Assembly (NCBI GenBank): GCA_019459525.1
Contig: JAIBEY010000039.1
Location: forward strand, 62,001-126,000
Direction: 5' to 3'
DNA: 64,000 nt
Origin: Prolixibacteraceae bacterium
GTDB taxonomy: Bacteria; Bacteroidota; Bacteroidia; Bacteroidales; Prolixibacteraceae
In this document: in pieces, positions 33,056-42,762 of the stretch
Layout: every line of letters begins with the position of its first letter
Numbering within the stretch: the stretch's first letter is position 1
Notes under the pieces: model-generated
What the model saw: only the letters and a program-made list of their open reading frames with translations
Database searches by the model: none
Told to the model about the DNA's origin: nothing
Translations under genes and position numbers: made by a program

Positions 33056-36000
33056 TTATTGTTTCAGATAGAATTGTTTGTAGAATTCCATGTAGGTCAG
33101 TATGTTTTTATTCTGCCTGAAAATGGCTTCGTTTTCAGGGGTAAGAATAAAATTGCGGTAATTGGCATGTTCAATCAGTCCATAAACCGGCTGCTCTTTG
33201 GCTATTGCCCTTAAATAATCGAGTCCCGATTGCCTTTCGGGCAGACCCTCCACCTTGACCAAAACCCTGAAATCGTCGAGCATATCCGATGAAACTGTCA
33301 AAGACAGGCCCGGGTAATTCTGACCATTAAACTTCTTGATGGCTTCAATAAGTGCATTGGCATCAACCTCTTCTTTCGGTATGATTAGTGCAAACGACTG
33401 AACGCCTTCGATTTCAGTCTGGTATGGTCCGCTATAAGCCTGTGTTTGGTTATTCGATTCAGGATTGGCGCCAATATATCTGTCTTTAAAGAAATTCAGG
33501 TATTCGGCAATTCGTTTGGTTTCGGTTAACTTCCTGAGGTTGGCTTCGGTAATAATGAAATTACGGTAACTCAGGGTATCGAGACTTTTATAGAGTTTAC
33601 GGGTAGTGATAGCCTTCGTAAAATAGCCAATGGCTTCATTCTTTGTTTTAAACGAGCCTACCACCATTAATTGGTAATCGGCCACTTTTGTTTGACTGAT
33701 ATTTAAATCAGATTGCGCATACTGTTCTTTGTTGTGATTGGCAAAACCTGTAATGGTTTGTTTCAGGTTTGCTCCGGGGGAGTTTACCGCGATCACAAAA
33801 TTTTGTTTGCCCGTTTCCACGCTGGTGTATATGTCTTGTCCCGAGCCGGTTGGGGCAACAGTAACAAAACTTCCTTTCTCTTTAAGCGCTTCTTCTTCCT
33901 GCCGGGCTTTGGCTAATAATTCTTCGGGCTCCGGAAGTATTTCGTCAGAGAAATCGCCGGTAACAAACCGACTGTAGTTTTTCACAAAGAATTTCAGGTA
34001 TTCGGCGTAATCCTTATCGGCTGTAATCTCTCTGAAATTGGTTGATGATGCTATAAAATTGACATATTTAATACCTTTCAGCGCTTCAAAAACACCGCGT
34101 CGTTTGATGATCGACCTGAAATAAATCAGCCCCTGTTCTTTATCATTCAGCGAACGGACCAGCAATAGCGAACTATTGTTATTCAGGTTTATGGTTTCAA
34201 TATCGAAATCGACTTTCGTGTAATGATCGATGTTATAGTTGGCCAGATCAAATTTCAGGCGGTTAAGATCGACATTGGCACTTTTCGGATAAGCGATAAT
34301 GAAATAGTGCAATAAATCTTCGTCATACGAGAATTTGCCACCAAACTCATCGGTGCCTTTTTTACCGCCGTCCATCAATTCCGTATTTTGTAGCTGATCG
34401 TTCAAATAGCCCGATGCAACCATTTTCTGGTAATCAACCAAAGTGCTGTCCTGAATGAGTTTCAGTATTTTTTCTGCCAATTCTTTCGGTTCGGCCTTTG
34501 GATTACCAGAAATATAATCGGTCAATAATTTACCGAAGTTTTCTCGTGAAGAGGCTGTTCCGTCGGCAATAACCTTGAAAAATTTAATTTTTGGTATCAA
34601 CAAGCTGTCGGGCTTCATGGCCATTATCTGGTCGGTAATTTTTCCTGATTGGGCATACTGGCCGTTCTTAAATTCGATGAAAGCTTGCTGATAAAGACGA
34701 TTTACGCTGTCGGTCCTGGCTTCCAATTCAATAAAATAATTGGGGTTAAGCAAGTATTTGGCATATTTGGTATCCGGATATTTGTCAACAATCAGGTTTT
34801 TATAGTAATCGGCTTTTTCCTGATTGTTCTGTGCAGTGTACAAACTCCATAATTCGAACCAGGAAGAAAGTGCAAATATGTTTTCGGGGTAGCGTTTGTT
34901 GAGTTCTTCAAACGATTCAATTGATCGTGGGAAATCGCTAAAATCAGTTTTAAAGATTCGGCCTGCATTAAACAACGCATTCCTGATTCTGCTGTGAGAT
35001 ACATTCATCAGCGAATCGTTTATTGGTAAATCCTGTGTGTAGTATTCCCTTGTTTTCGGATCCGAAATCTTTTTGGGTTGTCCATCAGCCAAAGTCAGCG
35101 AATCTTCAGCCATTTCAGAGTCGCTTTCCGAAACCGATCGTTTATCAGATCTCCTCCACGAGTCTTCCAGTTTACGTTTTCCCCACAAGCGCTCGAATTC
35201 AACTTTTCCATAAGCAACCGTTGTCGGGCTATAAAAATACCAGCCGGCACCTTCCTGTTGTTGACTTAACCCAAAGCGACTTTCGTTACTCCTGAAATAA
35301 TTCCGGTCCTGCATTCTTGCTGATTCTGCCTGTTTGGCCCTGGACTCCGCTTCGTTGGCTGCATTAACCCATTTGTCGATCAATGCGTTTCTCGAAGGTT
35401 CATCCATCAAAGCAATGCGTTGAAGGCTGTCTTCGCGTTCTACAGCATAGATATTATCGGTTAAGCGCGTTAAACTTTTATGGCGTTCGGATATTTGACT
35501 GTAATTGGGATAAGTGTCGTCAATAACAACCATCGCACTGTCGTAGTAGCTTTGCGATTTCTTGTATTCCAGTTCTTCAAAGTAAATTTGCGCAAGTGTT
35601 AAACACGATAGGGCGCGCTGATACAGATTATCAGTACTTAATGAAGCCGATTTGATATATTCTTCTTTCGCCTGTGCTTTGTTTCCTTCTTTCACCGAAA
35701 TATTTCCCATGGCAAAATAAATCTGATCACGGAACTCCAGGTTTTTTTTGTCGCGGAGCATACGGTGCAATTCTTTTTTCAATTTTGCTACATCACCTGT
35801 TCCGGTAAAAGTTCCGGCAGCATTAATATGGGCATTAAAAGCCATTTTATATGGTGGATTCATCCGGCTGATTTCCCTGAATACCTGAGAAGCTTTTTCA
35901 GGGTTTCCGGTTTCCTGATACCATTGGGCTAAAACATATTTATAGCGTAACCGGTCTTGTTTTTTAGCAGCCTGTTTTACCGCAATCGAAAGGAAAGGAA

Positions 36001-36676
36001 TTCCTTCGGTGTACGACATTTGCCTGGCATAATAATCAGAAGTTACAGCAGCAAGTTCGGCTTCCAACTGATGCGGAAAATCTTCGTCATCCTGCATTTG
36101 CTGAATGATTTCATAGGCTTCAACATATCTTTCCTGTTCGGTGTAACAACGGATTAACCAGATGTTGGCGGTATATCGTGATGGATCGTCTTCAAATTTG
36201 CGGACGACGTAGTTGAAATTCTCGATGGCCGAAGCAAAATTATGCTGGTAGAAATATGCTTTGCCCATTAAAACATAAGCATTGTCAACCCAGTTGTTGA
36301 ATTCTTCGCGGCTGGCAAAACGGATGTATGATTTGCTGTGATTCTTCCGGCGTTTCAGTCTTTTGGTTATGGAATGCGATTGAATAAGTTTCGAGCCCTT
36401 CATAATCGCATTCTCCATTTCGGCACTGGCAGCATTCGCTGTTGACGGATTACTGGATTTGAATAAAGGCAGCACCTTTGAATAATCATCTTCTACAGAA
36501 TTGTTTATCTTCTCTATACCGGAGCGCAGGCTTTCCCGTCCATTAAAATAAACATTGTAGTGCGCCGTAAGATTGTGGTATCTGCGAGACATGAATGTGT
36601 TTTTCTCGGTCGAACATCCGGCCAGAAAAAACAACACAGTAACAAAGAAAATACGATATGAATAGTGTTTGCCCAA
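33056..36676 (-). CDS. sprE: SprE/PorW-type lipoprotein with a triplicated C-terminal domain
   Basis: Very large lipoprotein (1206 residues): lipobox LAGC, the family opening NLTAHYNVYFNGRESLRSG, and TPR-like helical repeats over about 120-480 and 560-800. SprE/PorW is needed for T9SS secretion and is thought to link the outer-membrane complex to the motor. It is longer than Flavobacterium SprE (about 870 residues). The extra length is a C-terminal triplet of one domain, about 115 residues each, beginning with a strand such as YFIIAYPKS, FVIAVNSPG or FALIIPKEE, and ending with YRNFIIT-like text and a helix with EYLNFFK or YMEFYKQFY. The gene is upstream of porX on the same strand (gap 159). 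Confidence 0.88.
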   Translation of the reverse strand: MGKHYSYRIFFVTVLFFLAGCSTEKNTFMSRRYHNLTAHYNVYFNGRESLRSGIEKINNSVEDDYSKVLPLFKSSNPSTANAASAEMENAIMKGSKLIQSHSITKRLKRRKNHSKSYIRFASREEFNNWVDNAYVLMGKAYFYQHNFASAIENFNYVVRKFEDDPSRYTANIWLIRCYTEQERYVEAYEIIQQMQDDEDFPHQLEAELAAVTSDYYARQMSYTEGIPFLSIAVKQAAKKQDRLRYKYVLAQWYQETGNPEKASQVFREISRMNPPYKMAFNAHINAAGTFTGTGDVAKLKKELHRMLRDKKNLEFRDQIYFAMGNISVKEGNKAQAKEEYIKSASLSTDNLYQRALSCLTLAQIYFEELEYKKSQSYYDSAMVVIDDTYPNYSQISERHKSLTRLTDNIYAVEREDSLQRIALMDEPSRNALIDKWVNAANEAESRAKQAESARMQDRNYFRSNESRFGLSQQQEGAGWYFYSPTTVAYGKVEFERLWGKRKLEDSWRRSDKRSVSESDSEMAEDSLTLADGQPKKISDPKTREYYTQDLPINDSLMNVSHSRIRNALFNAGRIFKTDFSDFPRSIESFEELNKRYPENIFALSSWFELWSLYTAQNNQEKADYYKNLIVDKYPDTKYAKYLLNPNYFIELEARTDSVNRLYQQAFIEFKNGQYAQSGKITDQIMAMKPDSLLIPKIKFFKVIADGTASSRENFGKLLTDYISGNPKAEPKELAEKILKLIQDSTLVDYQKMVASGYLNDQLQNTELMDGGKKGTDEFGGKFSYDEDLLHYFIIAYPKSANVDLNRLKFDLANYNIDHYTKVDFDIETINLNNNSSLLLVRSLNDKEQGLIYFRSIIKRRGVFEALKGIKYVNFIASSTNFREITADKDYAEYLKFFVKNYSRFVTGDFSDEILPEPEELLAKARQEEEALKEKGSFVTVAPTGSGQDIYTSVETGKQNFVIAVNSPGANLKQTITGFANHNKEQYAQSDLNISQTKVADYQLMVVGSFKTKNEAIGYFTKAITTRKLYKSLDTLSYRNFIITEANLRKLTETKRIAEYLNFFKDRYIGANPESNNQTQAYSGPYQTEIEGVQSFALIIPKEEVDANALIEAIKKFNGQNYPGLSLTVSSDMLDDFRVLVKVEGLPERQSGLDYLRAIAKEQPVYGLIEHANYRNFILTPENEAIFRQNKNILTYMEFYKQFYLKQ

Positions 36677-36865
36677 TATCTGAAATTTGTTGACTTAAGG
36701 ATAAACTGCCAAATGAAAAGATTATTGTATAAACATTCCCTAAAAAGCAGCCTTTCCGAATTAATTCAGTCCGTTTTTAAACGCGTACAATATTACGAAC
36801 TTTCGTTTTAATTGCGAAAGAAAGCCTTAAATTGGAGAACTTAAATATTCACCTATCACCAGGGT

Positions 36866-37861
36866 ATGATTCAAAATAAAATACGCGCTATTTTTCATCC
36901 CGAACAATTTCAGGGATGGATCCGGAAACGAAATTATTTTGAAGGTTGGTACATCAAAATCGTCAATGAATCAGGAGATAAAGCTTTTGCTATTATACCC
37001 GGAATTGCAATCAATCGGGAGGGAAAGGGCCACGCTTTTATTCAGGTTTTAGATGGCAAGCTGCGTACTGCAAAATACCATAAATTTAAGCTGGACGATT
37101 TCAAGCCGAATGCTGATCGGTTTAAGGTTGCAATAGGTCAGAACCATTTCTCGGAACACGAACTGAAACTTACTTTACCGGGATTAAAGGCTAACCTGCA
37201 ATTTTCCGGGAATGTGCGCTGGCCCAACCGCTGGTATTCTCCCGGAATTATGGGGCCTTACACTTTTCTTCCGTTTATGGAATGTTACCACGGAATTGTT
37301 AGCATGGACCATACGATTACCGGTCAGCTCGAAATAGAAAGTGAAATTCTGGACTTTAACAATGGCCGTGGGTATATCGAAAAAGACTGGGGACAATCGT
37401 TCCCCAGTGCCTATGTATGGCTGCAAACCAATCATTTCAGCCAGCCCGGAATATCACTTAAAATTTCGGTTGCTAAAATCCCTTACCTGGGTCACTCCTT
37501 TGTTGGTTTTATTGCGGGCTTCTGGCTGGAAAACAAGCTCTTTCAGTTTACGACTTATAATCAAAGTGTTTTGCAAAAATCTGTTATTGATGCTGAAAGA
37601 GTGGAGTTTGTGATACAAAACAAAAACTTCGAACTAAGAATTGATACTCATCGCGAACCTTCAACCGCATTGGCATCGCCTATTTTGGGATTGATGGATG
37701 GCCGTATTGAGGAAAGTATGAATGCACAAATAGAGGTGAATTTGATTGACCGGAAATCAGGAAAAACAATATTTTGTGATGTTGGCAGAAATGCAGGGTT
37801 AGAGGTTGCCGGAAAAATTGAAGAAATCAGGATTCCCCGAAACCCGCAATTTCAATCGTAG
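36866..37861 (+). CDS. Tocopherol-cyclase-like protein
   Basis: Protein of 331 residues with the marks of the tocopherol cyclase family: RKRNYFEGWYIKIVN near the start, RWYSPGIMGPYTFLPFMECY in the middle and GYIEKDWGQSFPSAYVWLQ at about 173-191. In plants and cyanobacteria this fold closes the chroman ring of vitamin E. There is no sign of homogentisate phytyltransferase here, and heterotrophic bacteria with this gene have no known tocopherols, so the true substrate is open. No signal peptide. No linked gene explains it. Confidence 0.85.
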   Translation: MIQNKIRAIFHPEQFQGWIRKRNYFEGWYIKIVNESGDKAFAIIPGIAINREGKGHAFIQVLDGKLRTAKYHKFKLDDFKPNADRFKVAIGQNHFSEHELKLTLPGLKANLQFSGNVRWPNRWYSPGIMGPYTFLPFMECYHGIVSMDHTITGQLEIESEILDFNNGRGYIEKDWGQSFPSAYVWLQTNHFSQPGISLKISVAKIPYLGHSFVGFIAGFWLENKLFQFTTYNQSVLQKSVIDAERVEFVIQNKNFELRIDTHREPSTALASPILGLMDGRIEESMNAQIEVNLIDRKSGKTIFCDVGRNAGLEVAGKIEEIRIPRNPQFQS

Positions 37862-37915
37862 AAATTGTGCGTAAGCTCTTATAATCTGTGAATGATGTAA
37901 CTATTTCTGAAATTT

Positions 37916-37946
37916 TTGTAACATCAATCGAAATGTAATACCTTAG
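37916..37946 (+). promoter_or_regulatory. Probable promoter of the patatin gene
   Basis: TTG at 37916-37918, a spacer of exactly 20, then TACCTTAG at 37939-37946 (seven of eight to TAnnTTTG). Leader of about 98 bases to ATG 38051. Confidence 0.5.
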
Positions 37947-38050
37947 CTTTATATAATTCAATTGAGATTCAATTTTTTTTGAACATGCCGATTGATACGG
38001 TGTATGGTTTGCTCAATTGGTAGAACAAATTCAGGATAAACAGAACGAAA

Positions 38051-38878
38051 ATGTATGTGAAGCCAAAACCCTATAAATTTGGGATTGCCCTTAGTGGAGG
38101 AGGGGCCAGAGGAATTGTGCATATTGGAGTGCTTGAAGCTCTTCATAAATATGGTATTCGTCCCGAAATTATTTCAGGAGCAAGTGCAGGTGCCTTAGTG
38201 GGTGCATTTTACGCATCAGGAATGGAACCACTGGAAATTCTGCAATTGGTTAAATCGAATAAAATGACAAAGATGTTTACCTGGCAATTACCTTCGCATG
38301 GGTTAATTGATATCAAGAAAATTCGGTCGCTGTTCGAAAATAATATTGGAACCGATGATTTTTCCACCCTAAAAAAGCCTTTTTATTGCTCGGTAGTAAA
38401 CCTTAACAGTGGTCAGTCCGAAATTAAAAGCGAAGGCAAACTTTTTCAATGGGTACTGGCTTCAGCTTCTATTCCCGTAATTTTTGAACCTCAGATTATT
38501 GACGGGATTACTTATGTAGATGGAGGACTGCTTAATAATCTTCCGGTTGATTGTATTCGCGATCAATGCCGGATTCTGATCGGCGTTCATGTCAATCACA
38601 ATGGTCCGGAAGAAAATATATCGGGAATAAAAGCGATTGCGGAACGAACATTCCGCCTGGCAATCGGACAAAATGTAAGTGAAAGCCTTTCTAAATGCGA
38701 TTTCGTAATTGATCCTCCGGAAACCAGACTGTTTAATACCTTCGATTTTAAAAAGGCTGATGAGATCTTTCAAATAGGTTTCGAAGAAGCAGAAAAACGT
38801 ATTCTCGAAATGTTTGATTCTATTGATATCAACCAGGTTGTTCAGGAGAAAATGAATAGAACAATAAAAAATATATAA
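38051..38878 (+). CDS. Patatin-like phospholipase
   Basis: Protein of 275 residues with the oxyanion loop LSGGGARGIVHIGVL, the nucleophile elbow GASAG in EIISGASAGALVGAF, and the dyad aspartate in YVDGGLLNNLPV. It should cleave acyl esters of membrane lipids. No signal peptide or barrel domain is seen, so it is cytoplasmic or surface-attached by other means. It has a long leader and stands alone. Confidence 0.92.
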   Translation: MYVKPKPYKFGIALSGGGARGIVHIGVLEALHKYGIRPEIISGASAGALVGAFYASGMEPLEILQLVKSNKMTKMFTWQLPSHGLIDIKKIRSLFENNIGTDDFSTLKKPFYCSVVNLNSGQSEIKSEGKLFQWVLASASIPVIFEPQIIDGITYVDGGLLNNLPVDCIRDQCRILIGVHVNHNGPEENISGIKAIAERTFRLAIGQNVSESLSKCDFVIDPPETRLFNTFDFKKADEIFQIGFEEAEKRILEMFDSIDINQVVQEKMNRTIKNI

Positions 38879-39026
38879 ACCAAGTTATTTAGCATATACA
38901 AACGTGTGACTATCAAAATTATGAAACATTCCCGTTGTGTTTTGCTACAGTTACTATACTAAACGGATTTGAAACTAAACCAACTGTTTACTAAAACTGA
39001 TTTGTTAATCATTTAAATTTTATCCA

Positions 39027-39893
39027 ATGAAAAAGTTGTTGTTTATTTTATCAATTGTGGTGTTTGTTTCATGCGGACAGCACAAAAAAGAAATTGCACG
39101 GATGCAGTCAAAGCAAGATAGCATCGCACAGTTGGCCTCACAAAAAGACAATTCCATTCTGGAATTTGTTAGCGCTATGAATGAAATCCAGATGAACATG
39201 GACTCTGTTAAAACAATCCAGAAACTGGTTTCGGTTCAGACCGCCCCCGGTATTGAGCTAAAAGCTGATGCTAAAAAGCGGATTATTGAAGACATACGGC
39301 AGATCAATGCGCTTCTTGAAAAAAACAAAGAGCTGGTTCGATCTATGCAGGGAAAACTTAATAATTCGACAGTAAAAATTAAGGAACTCCAAAGCATGAT
39401 TGAGATACTTAACAAGCAACTGACAGATAAAGACGGTGAACTTATTCGCTTAAATCAAGAGTTGGAAAGTCTTCATGTTAATGTAGCTGGCTTAAATCAA
39501 AAAATTGAAACGATTACGACAGAAAGCGAAGCCACCATCAGTGAAAAAACGAGAACCATTGAAGAGCAAACCATTGCTATGAATACCGTATATTATGCCT
39601 TTGGTACCAAAAAGGAATTGGAAGAAAAGAACGTAATTGAAAAAGAGGGGGGCGTTTTAGGTATGGGTAAAACGATTAAACTAAAAAAGGATTTTAACCG
39701 CGACTATTTCATGAAAGTTGATCTCCGTGAGTTTAACCAATTGCCACTTAATACTAAAAAAGCTAAGGTCATTACCACTCATCCGGTTGATTCGTACCAT
39801 TTTACCGGAACAAAAACAATTGAAAGCCTGGTGATAGATAAGTCAGAAGAATTTTGGAAGGCGTCGAAATACCTTTTGATTGTGGTGGAATAA
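39027..39893 (+). CDS. Coiled-coil lipoprotein of unknown function
   Basis: Protein of 288 residues with signal and lipobox FVSC. Residues 25-185 form a long heptad-rich coiled coil with no prolines after residue 90. The C-terminal 90 residues are compact: NTVYYAFGTKKELEEKNVIE and GMGKTIKLKKDFNRDYF, a pattern I recall in many Bacteroidota lipoproteins without known function. It ends in a strong terminator. Confidence 0.75.
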   Translation: MKKLLFILSIVVFVSCGQHKKEIARMQSKQDSIAQLASQKDNSILEFVSAMNEIQMNMDSVKTIQKLVSVQTAPGIELKADAKKRIIEDIRQINALLEKNKELVRSMQGKLNNSTVKIKELQSMIEILNKQLTDKDGELIRLNQELESLHVNVAGLNQKIETITTESEATISEKTRTIEEQTIAMNTVYYAFGTKKELEEKNVIEKEGGVLGMGKTIKLKKDFNRDYFMKVDLREFNQLPLNTKKAKVITTHPVDSYHFTGTKTIESLVIDKSEEFWKASKYLLIVVE

Positions 39894-39934
39894 GAATAAC
39901 CAATGAACGGTTTTACACTTAATAGATCAAAACG

Positions 39935-39969
39935 AAGGCCCGATGAGGATTTTTACTTCATCGGGCCTT
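39935..39969. terminator. Bidirectional terminator between convergent genes
   Basis: AAGGCCCGATGA (39935-39946) and TCATCGGGCCTT (39958-39969) form a perfect 12-pair stem with an 11-base loop. Confidence 0.85.
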
Positions 39970-39994
39970 TATGTAATTCTGAAATATCTTAGAT

Positions 39995-41029
39995 CTAATT
40001 CCCGCTGTTCAGTTGGTCAATAATTTTATCGTTTACTTTCTGATTTGGAAACTCCATCGAATAAATCATCGCTTCAAGCTGACGAAGGTAGTTTCTCTTA
40101 TCATTTTTAGGGGCATAAACATTTCCTTCAATGGTTATAATACGACGCCTACTCGCGTCCAATACCGAAAGACTGATAAACGGACCACCCATAAAATCTC
40201 CTTCCAATCGCCATAAACCTCTCATTTCAGAAGCATAATTCCCATTAAATGTCAATACATTAAAGTCTTGAGGCAGCTCGGTTTCGGTGGTCATATAGCT
40301 TCCTGGTGTTGGACCCGGGATGTAACTTTTCGTGATGAGATTTCTTTTTTCCAGTTGATAATTCTTTGTAAAAGTACTGTCAGAGTCATACGGATAGGAA
40401 TAAACCATGAGGTTCTGGGTAATCAGAGGTGTATCGTACCGGAGCCAGGCAAAGCTCGAATCCTTTTTTACAATACCAAATCCGATTGGGACATATAACT
40501 TAACTTTGAAATCATTAAGCACCGTATTGTAGATCGCTTTTTCGTGCGATTTGCGATATACCATTTTTAACCTTTCTTTTTCAGCTTTTAGAAAGTACGA
40601 TATAACCTTGCCGCTATTCGAATTAAACAGTTCTTCGAAATTTGCTATAGAACTAGCCTGAATATTGACAACTGCCTGTGGATAGGCCCAGATATCGTTC
40701 GTAAATTCAACCTTGGGTTCGGTGTAGGTTGGCGAAATTTTAACGGTAACTATGTTCCTGCTGGTTCTAAACAGATTAATAAATGCTTCAGGAGGTACAT
40801 CAATCAGGTTAAACATGGGTTCTTCCTGGGGAAGTGAAGCTTGCGGCTGTGCCAAAGTTTCACGTAATAAAGATCCAACCTGTCCTTTCCATGTTTCTTT
40901 TGCGATTACAATTACAACTTCGCCGGCTTTTCCGGTGATCGTTTCATGTTTTGCGCCTGGAGTATCGCAGGAATATCCTATAAGCGTAAGGGCAACAAGA
41001 AATGTAAGTTTATTGATGATTCGTTTCAT
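39995..41029 (-). CDS. DUF4837 family lipoprotein
   Basis: Protein of 344 residues with lipobox GYSC, then the family opening GKAGEVVIVIAKETWKGQVG and LFRTSRNIVTVKISP. DUF4837 proteins are Bacteroidota lipoproteins of unknown function. I place it by memory of the pattern. The end of the mature part (AMIYSMEFPNQ) is typical. It starts a convergent pair with the coiled-coil lipoprotein and is downstream of tatA on the same strand. Confidence 0.8.
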   Translation of the reverse strand: MKRIINKLTFLVALTLIGYSCDTPGAKHETITGKAGEVVIVIAKETWKGQVGSLLRETLAQPQASLPQEEPMFNLIDVPPEAFINLFRTSRNIVTVKISPTYTEPKVEFTNDIWAYPQAVVNIQASSIANFEELFNSNSGKVISYFLKAEKERLKMVYRKSHEKAIYNTVLNDFKVKLYVPIGFGIVKKDSSFAWLRYDTPLITQNLMVYSYPYDSDSTFTKNYQLEKRNLITKSYIPGPTPGSYMTTETELPQDFNVLTFNGNYASEMRGLWRLEGDFMGGPFISLSVLDASRRRIITIEGNVYAPKNDKRNYLRQLEAMIYSMEFPNQKVNDKIIDQLNSGN

Positions 41030-41127
41030 GGGATTTTTTTTAGGTGCAGTCTCTTTCCATCAAAAACCTTACCACATTAACTGCCAGAACAAGGCAGATC
41101 AATAAGATGGAATTGGTAGATAAAATC

Positions 41128-41154
41128 AAAAAAAAACCCGCAGATTGGCGGGGT
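41128..41154 (-). terminator. Terminator after tatA
   Basis: On the minus strand AACCCCGC (41154-41147) pairs with GCGGGTT (41141-41135), then a run of T (complement of A at 41128-41136). Confidence 0.8.
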
Positions 41155-41164
41155 TCTTTTTGTA

Positions 41165-41359
41165 TTATTTTTCAAGCTTCTCCGAATCTTTTTTAGGCTC
41201 CTCTTCAGCCTTTGAAGCATTCTTGAATTCCTTTATTCCCTTTCCCAATCCCTTCATCAATTCAGGAATTTTGGTACCGCCAAACATCAGAACAACGACA
41301 ACCAATACAATAATAAGCTCCTGAGGCCCAATAATACCAGCGATAATTAATAAATTCAT
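41165..41359 (-). CDS. tatA: Twin-arginine translocase subunit TatA
   Basis: Small protein of 64 residues: one membrane helix (ELIIVLVVVVLMFGGTKIPEL) joined by a short hinge to an amphipathic helix (MKGLGKGIKEFKNAS) and a charged tail. This is the TatA/TatE plan; it forms the pore for folded proteins in the Tat pathway. No tatC is in the window. It is followed by rseP upstream on the same strand and by its own terminator. Confidence 0.92.
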   Translation of the reverse strand: MNLLIIAGIIGPQELIIVLVVVVLMFGGTKIPELMKGLGKGIKEFKNASKAEEEPKKDSEKLEK

Positions 41360-41415
41360 ACTATTATAGTTTAAATGGTTTTTGCAAAAGTAACAAAAAT
41401 AATAACTTCAGATAT

Positions 41416-42744
41416 TTATTTAAAGAGTTTAAAAATATCATTCCCATTAGCGAAAAGAACAAGTGAGAGCAGGAGTACCATGCCCGTTATTTGGGCATAT
41501 TCCAGAAATTTATCTCCCGGTTTTCTTCCGGTAATCATTTCAAAAAGCAGGAACATCACATGTCCTCCATCGAGGGCAGGTATCGGAAGCAGGTTCATTA
41601 CGCCCAGTATAATGGATAAGAATGCGGTCATATTCCAGAAAGAATACCAGTTCCATGCTCCGGGGAAAATATTCCCGATAGAGATAAAACCGCCCAAACT
41701 TTCGTAAGCTTTAGTTTTGGGCGAGAAGATTAGCTTAAACTGTTTCAGGTAGTCATTTATGGTATTAATTCCCTTCTTAAAACCTGCAGGAATCGACTCG
41801 ATCAATCCATACTCTATGGTTTTAAACTCGAATATTTTTTCCAGATCTTGTTCCCGCTGAATGCCAAGCATACCTGTTTCAGGCACAACCATGTCAAACG
41901 ACATTTCTTGAGTGCCGCGCAAAACGTTTAAAGTAACTTGCTTGCCTATGCTGTCTTTAAGTGTTGCCGCAAACTGATCGCTATACTCGTATTTCTGGTT
42001 GTTCATTCCAACAATCCGGTCACCAACCTCTAGCCCGGCATCTTTCGCTGCCGATGTTTTGCCGAACTTTGCAATTTTATAATCGAACGGAAGCCTAAAC
42101 GATAGTACGCCCTTGCTTTTTATCAGAAGAGCCAGGTCTTCATCCGAAATTTCAACGTCAACTTGCTGTCCATCGCGTTCAACCTGGATGGCCGAAGCTT
42201 TGTCGAGAATTACTGTAGGGATAATCTTCAGGAAGTTCTCTACTTTTACATGGTCAACAGACAGGATTTTATCACCATTCTGAAGTCCGATCTGTTCACC
42301 AACCGAATCAACCTCAATCCCGTATTTTACATTGGCCGTTGGCAAATATTGTTCGCCCCAGGCATATAGAATACCAATGTAAATAATGAATGCGAGAATA
42401 AAATTCATCAAAACGCCACCAATCATGATAAGCAATCGTTGCCACGATTTTTTTGCCCTGAATTCGTGCGGCTGTGGTGGCAATTTCATGGCTTCTTTGT
42501 CCATCGATTCGTCGATCATTCCTGAAATCTTGACATATCCGCCAAGTGGCAGCCAGCCTACACCATATTCTGTATCACCTTTCTTTACTTTAAAAAGGGA
42601 AAACCAGGGATCAAAGAATAAGTAGAATTTCTCCACCCGGGTTTTAAAGATGCGGGCAAATAAAAAATGCCCGAATTCGTGTATAATAACTAAAAGGGAT
42701 AAACTTAGAATCAGTTGCGCGGCTTTTATCAGTACTATTTCCAT
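41416..42744 (-). CDS. rseP: Site-2 zinc metalloprotease RseP
   Basis: Intramembrane protease of 442 residues: HEFGHFLFARIF at about 20-31 gives the zinc histidines and catalytic Glu, two PDZ-like domains follow (GLQNGDKILSVDHV and AGLEVGDRIVGMN), and the third zinc ligand is in MNLLPIPALDGGH. It cuts membrane-bound anti-sigma factors and signal peptides. It is downstream of dxr with 18 bases between, so they are probably one operon. Confidence 0.94.
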   Translation of the reverse strand: MEIVLIKAAQLILSLSLLVIIHEFGHFLFARIFKTRVEKFYLFFDPWFSLFKVKKGDTEYGVGWLPLGGYVKISGMIDESMDKEAMKLPPQPHEFRAKKSWQRLLIMIGGVLMNFILAFIIYIGILYAWGEQYLPTANVKYGIEVDSVGEQIGLQNGDKILSVDHVKVENFLKIIPTVILDKASAIQVERDGQQVDVEISDEDLALLIKSKGVLSFRLPFDYKIAKFGKTSAAKDAGLEVGDRIVGMNNQKYEYSDQFAATLKDSIGKQVTLNVLRGTQEMSFDMVVPETGMLGIQREQDLEKIFEFKTIEYGLIESIPAGFKKGINTINDYLKQFKLIFSPKTKAYESLGGFISIGNIFPGAWNWYSFWNMTAFLSIILGVMNLLPIPALDGGHVMFLLFEMITGRKPGDKFLEYAQITGMVLLLSLVLFANGNDIFKLFK

Positions 42745-42762
42745 CTACTATTTTTTCTGTTT

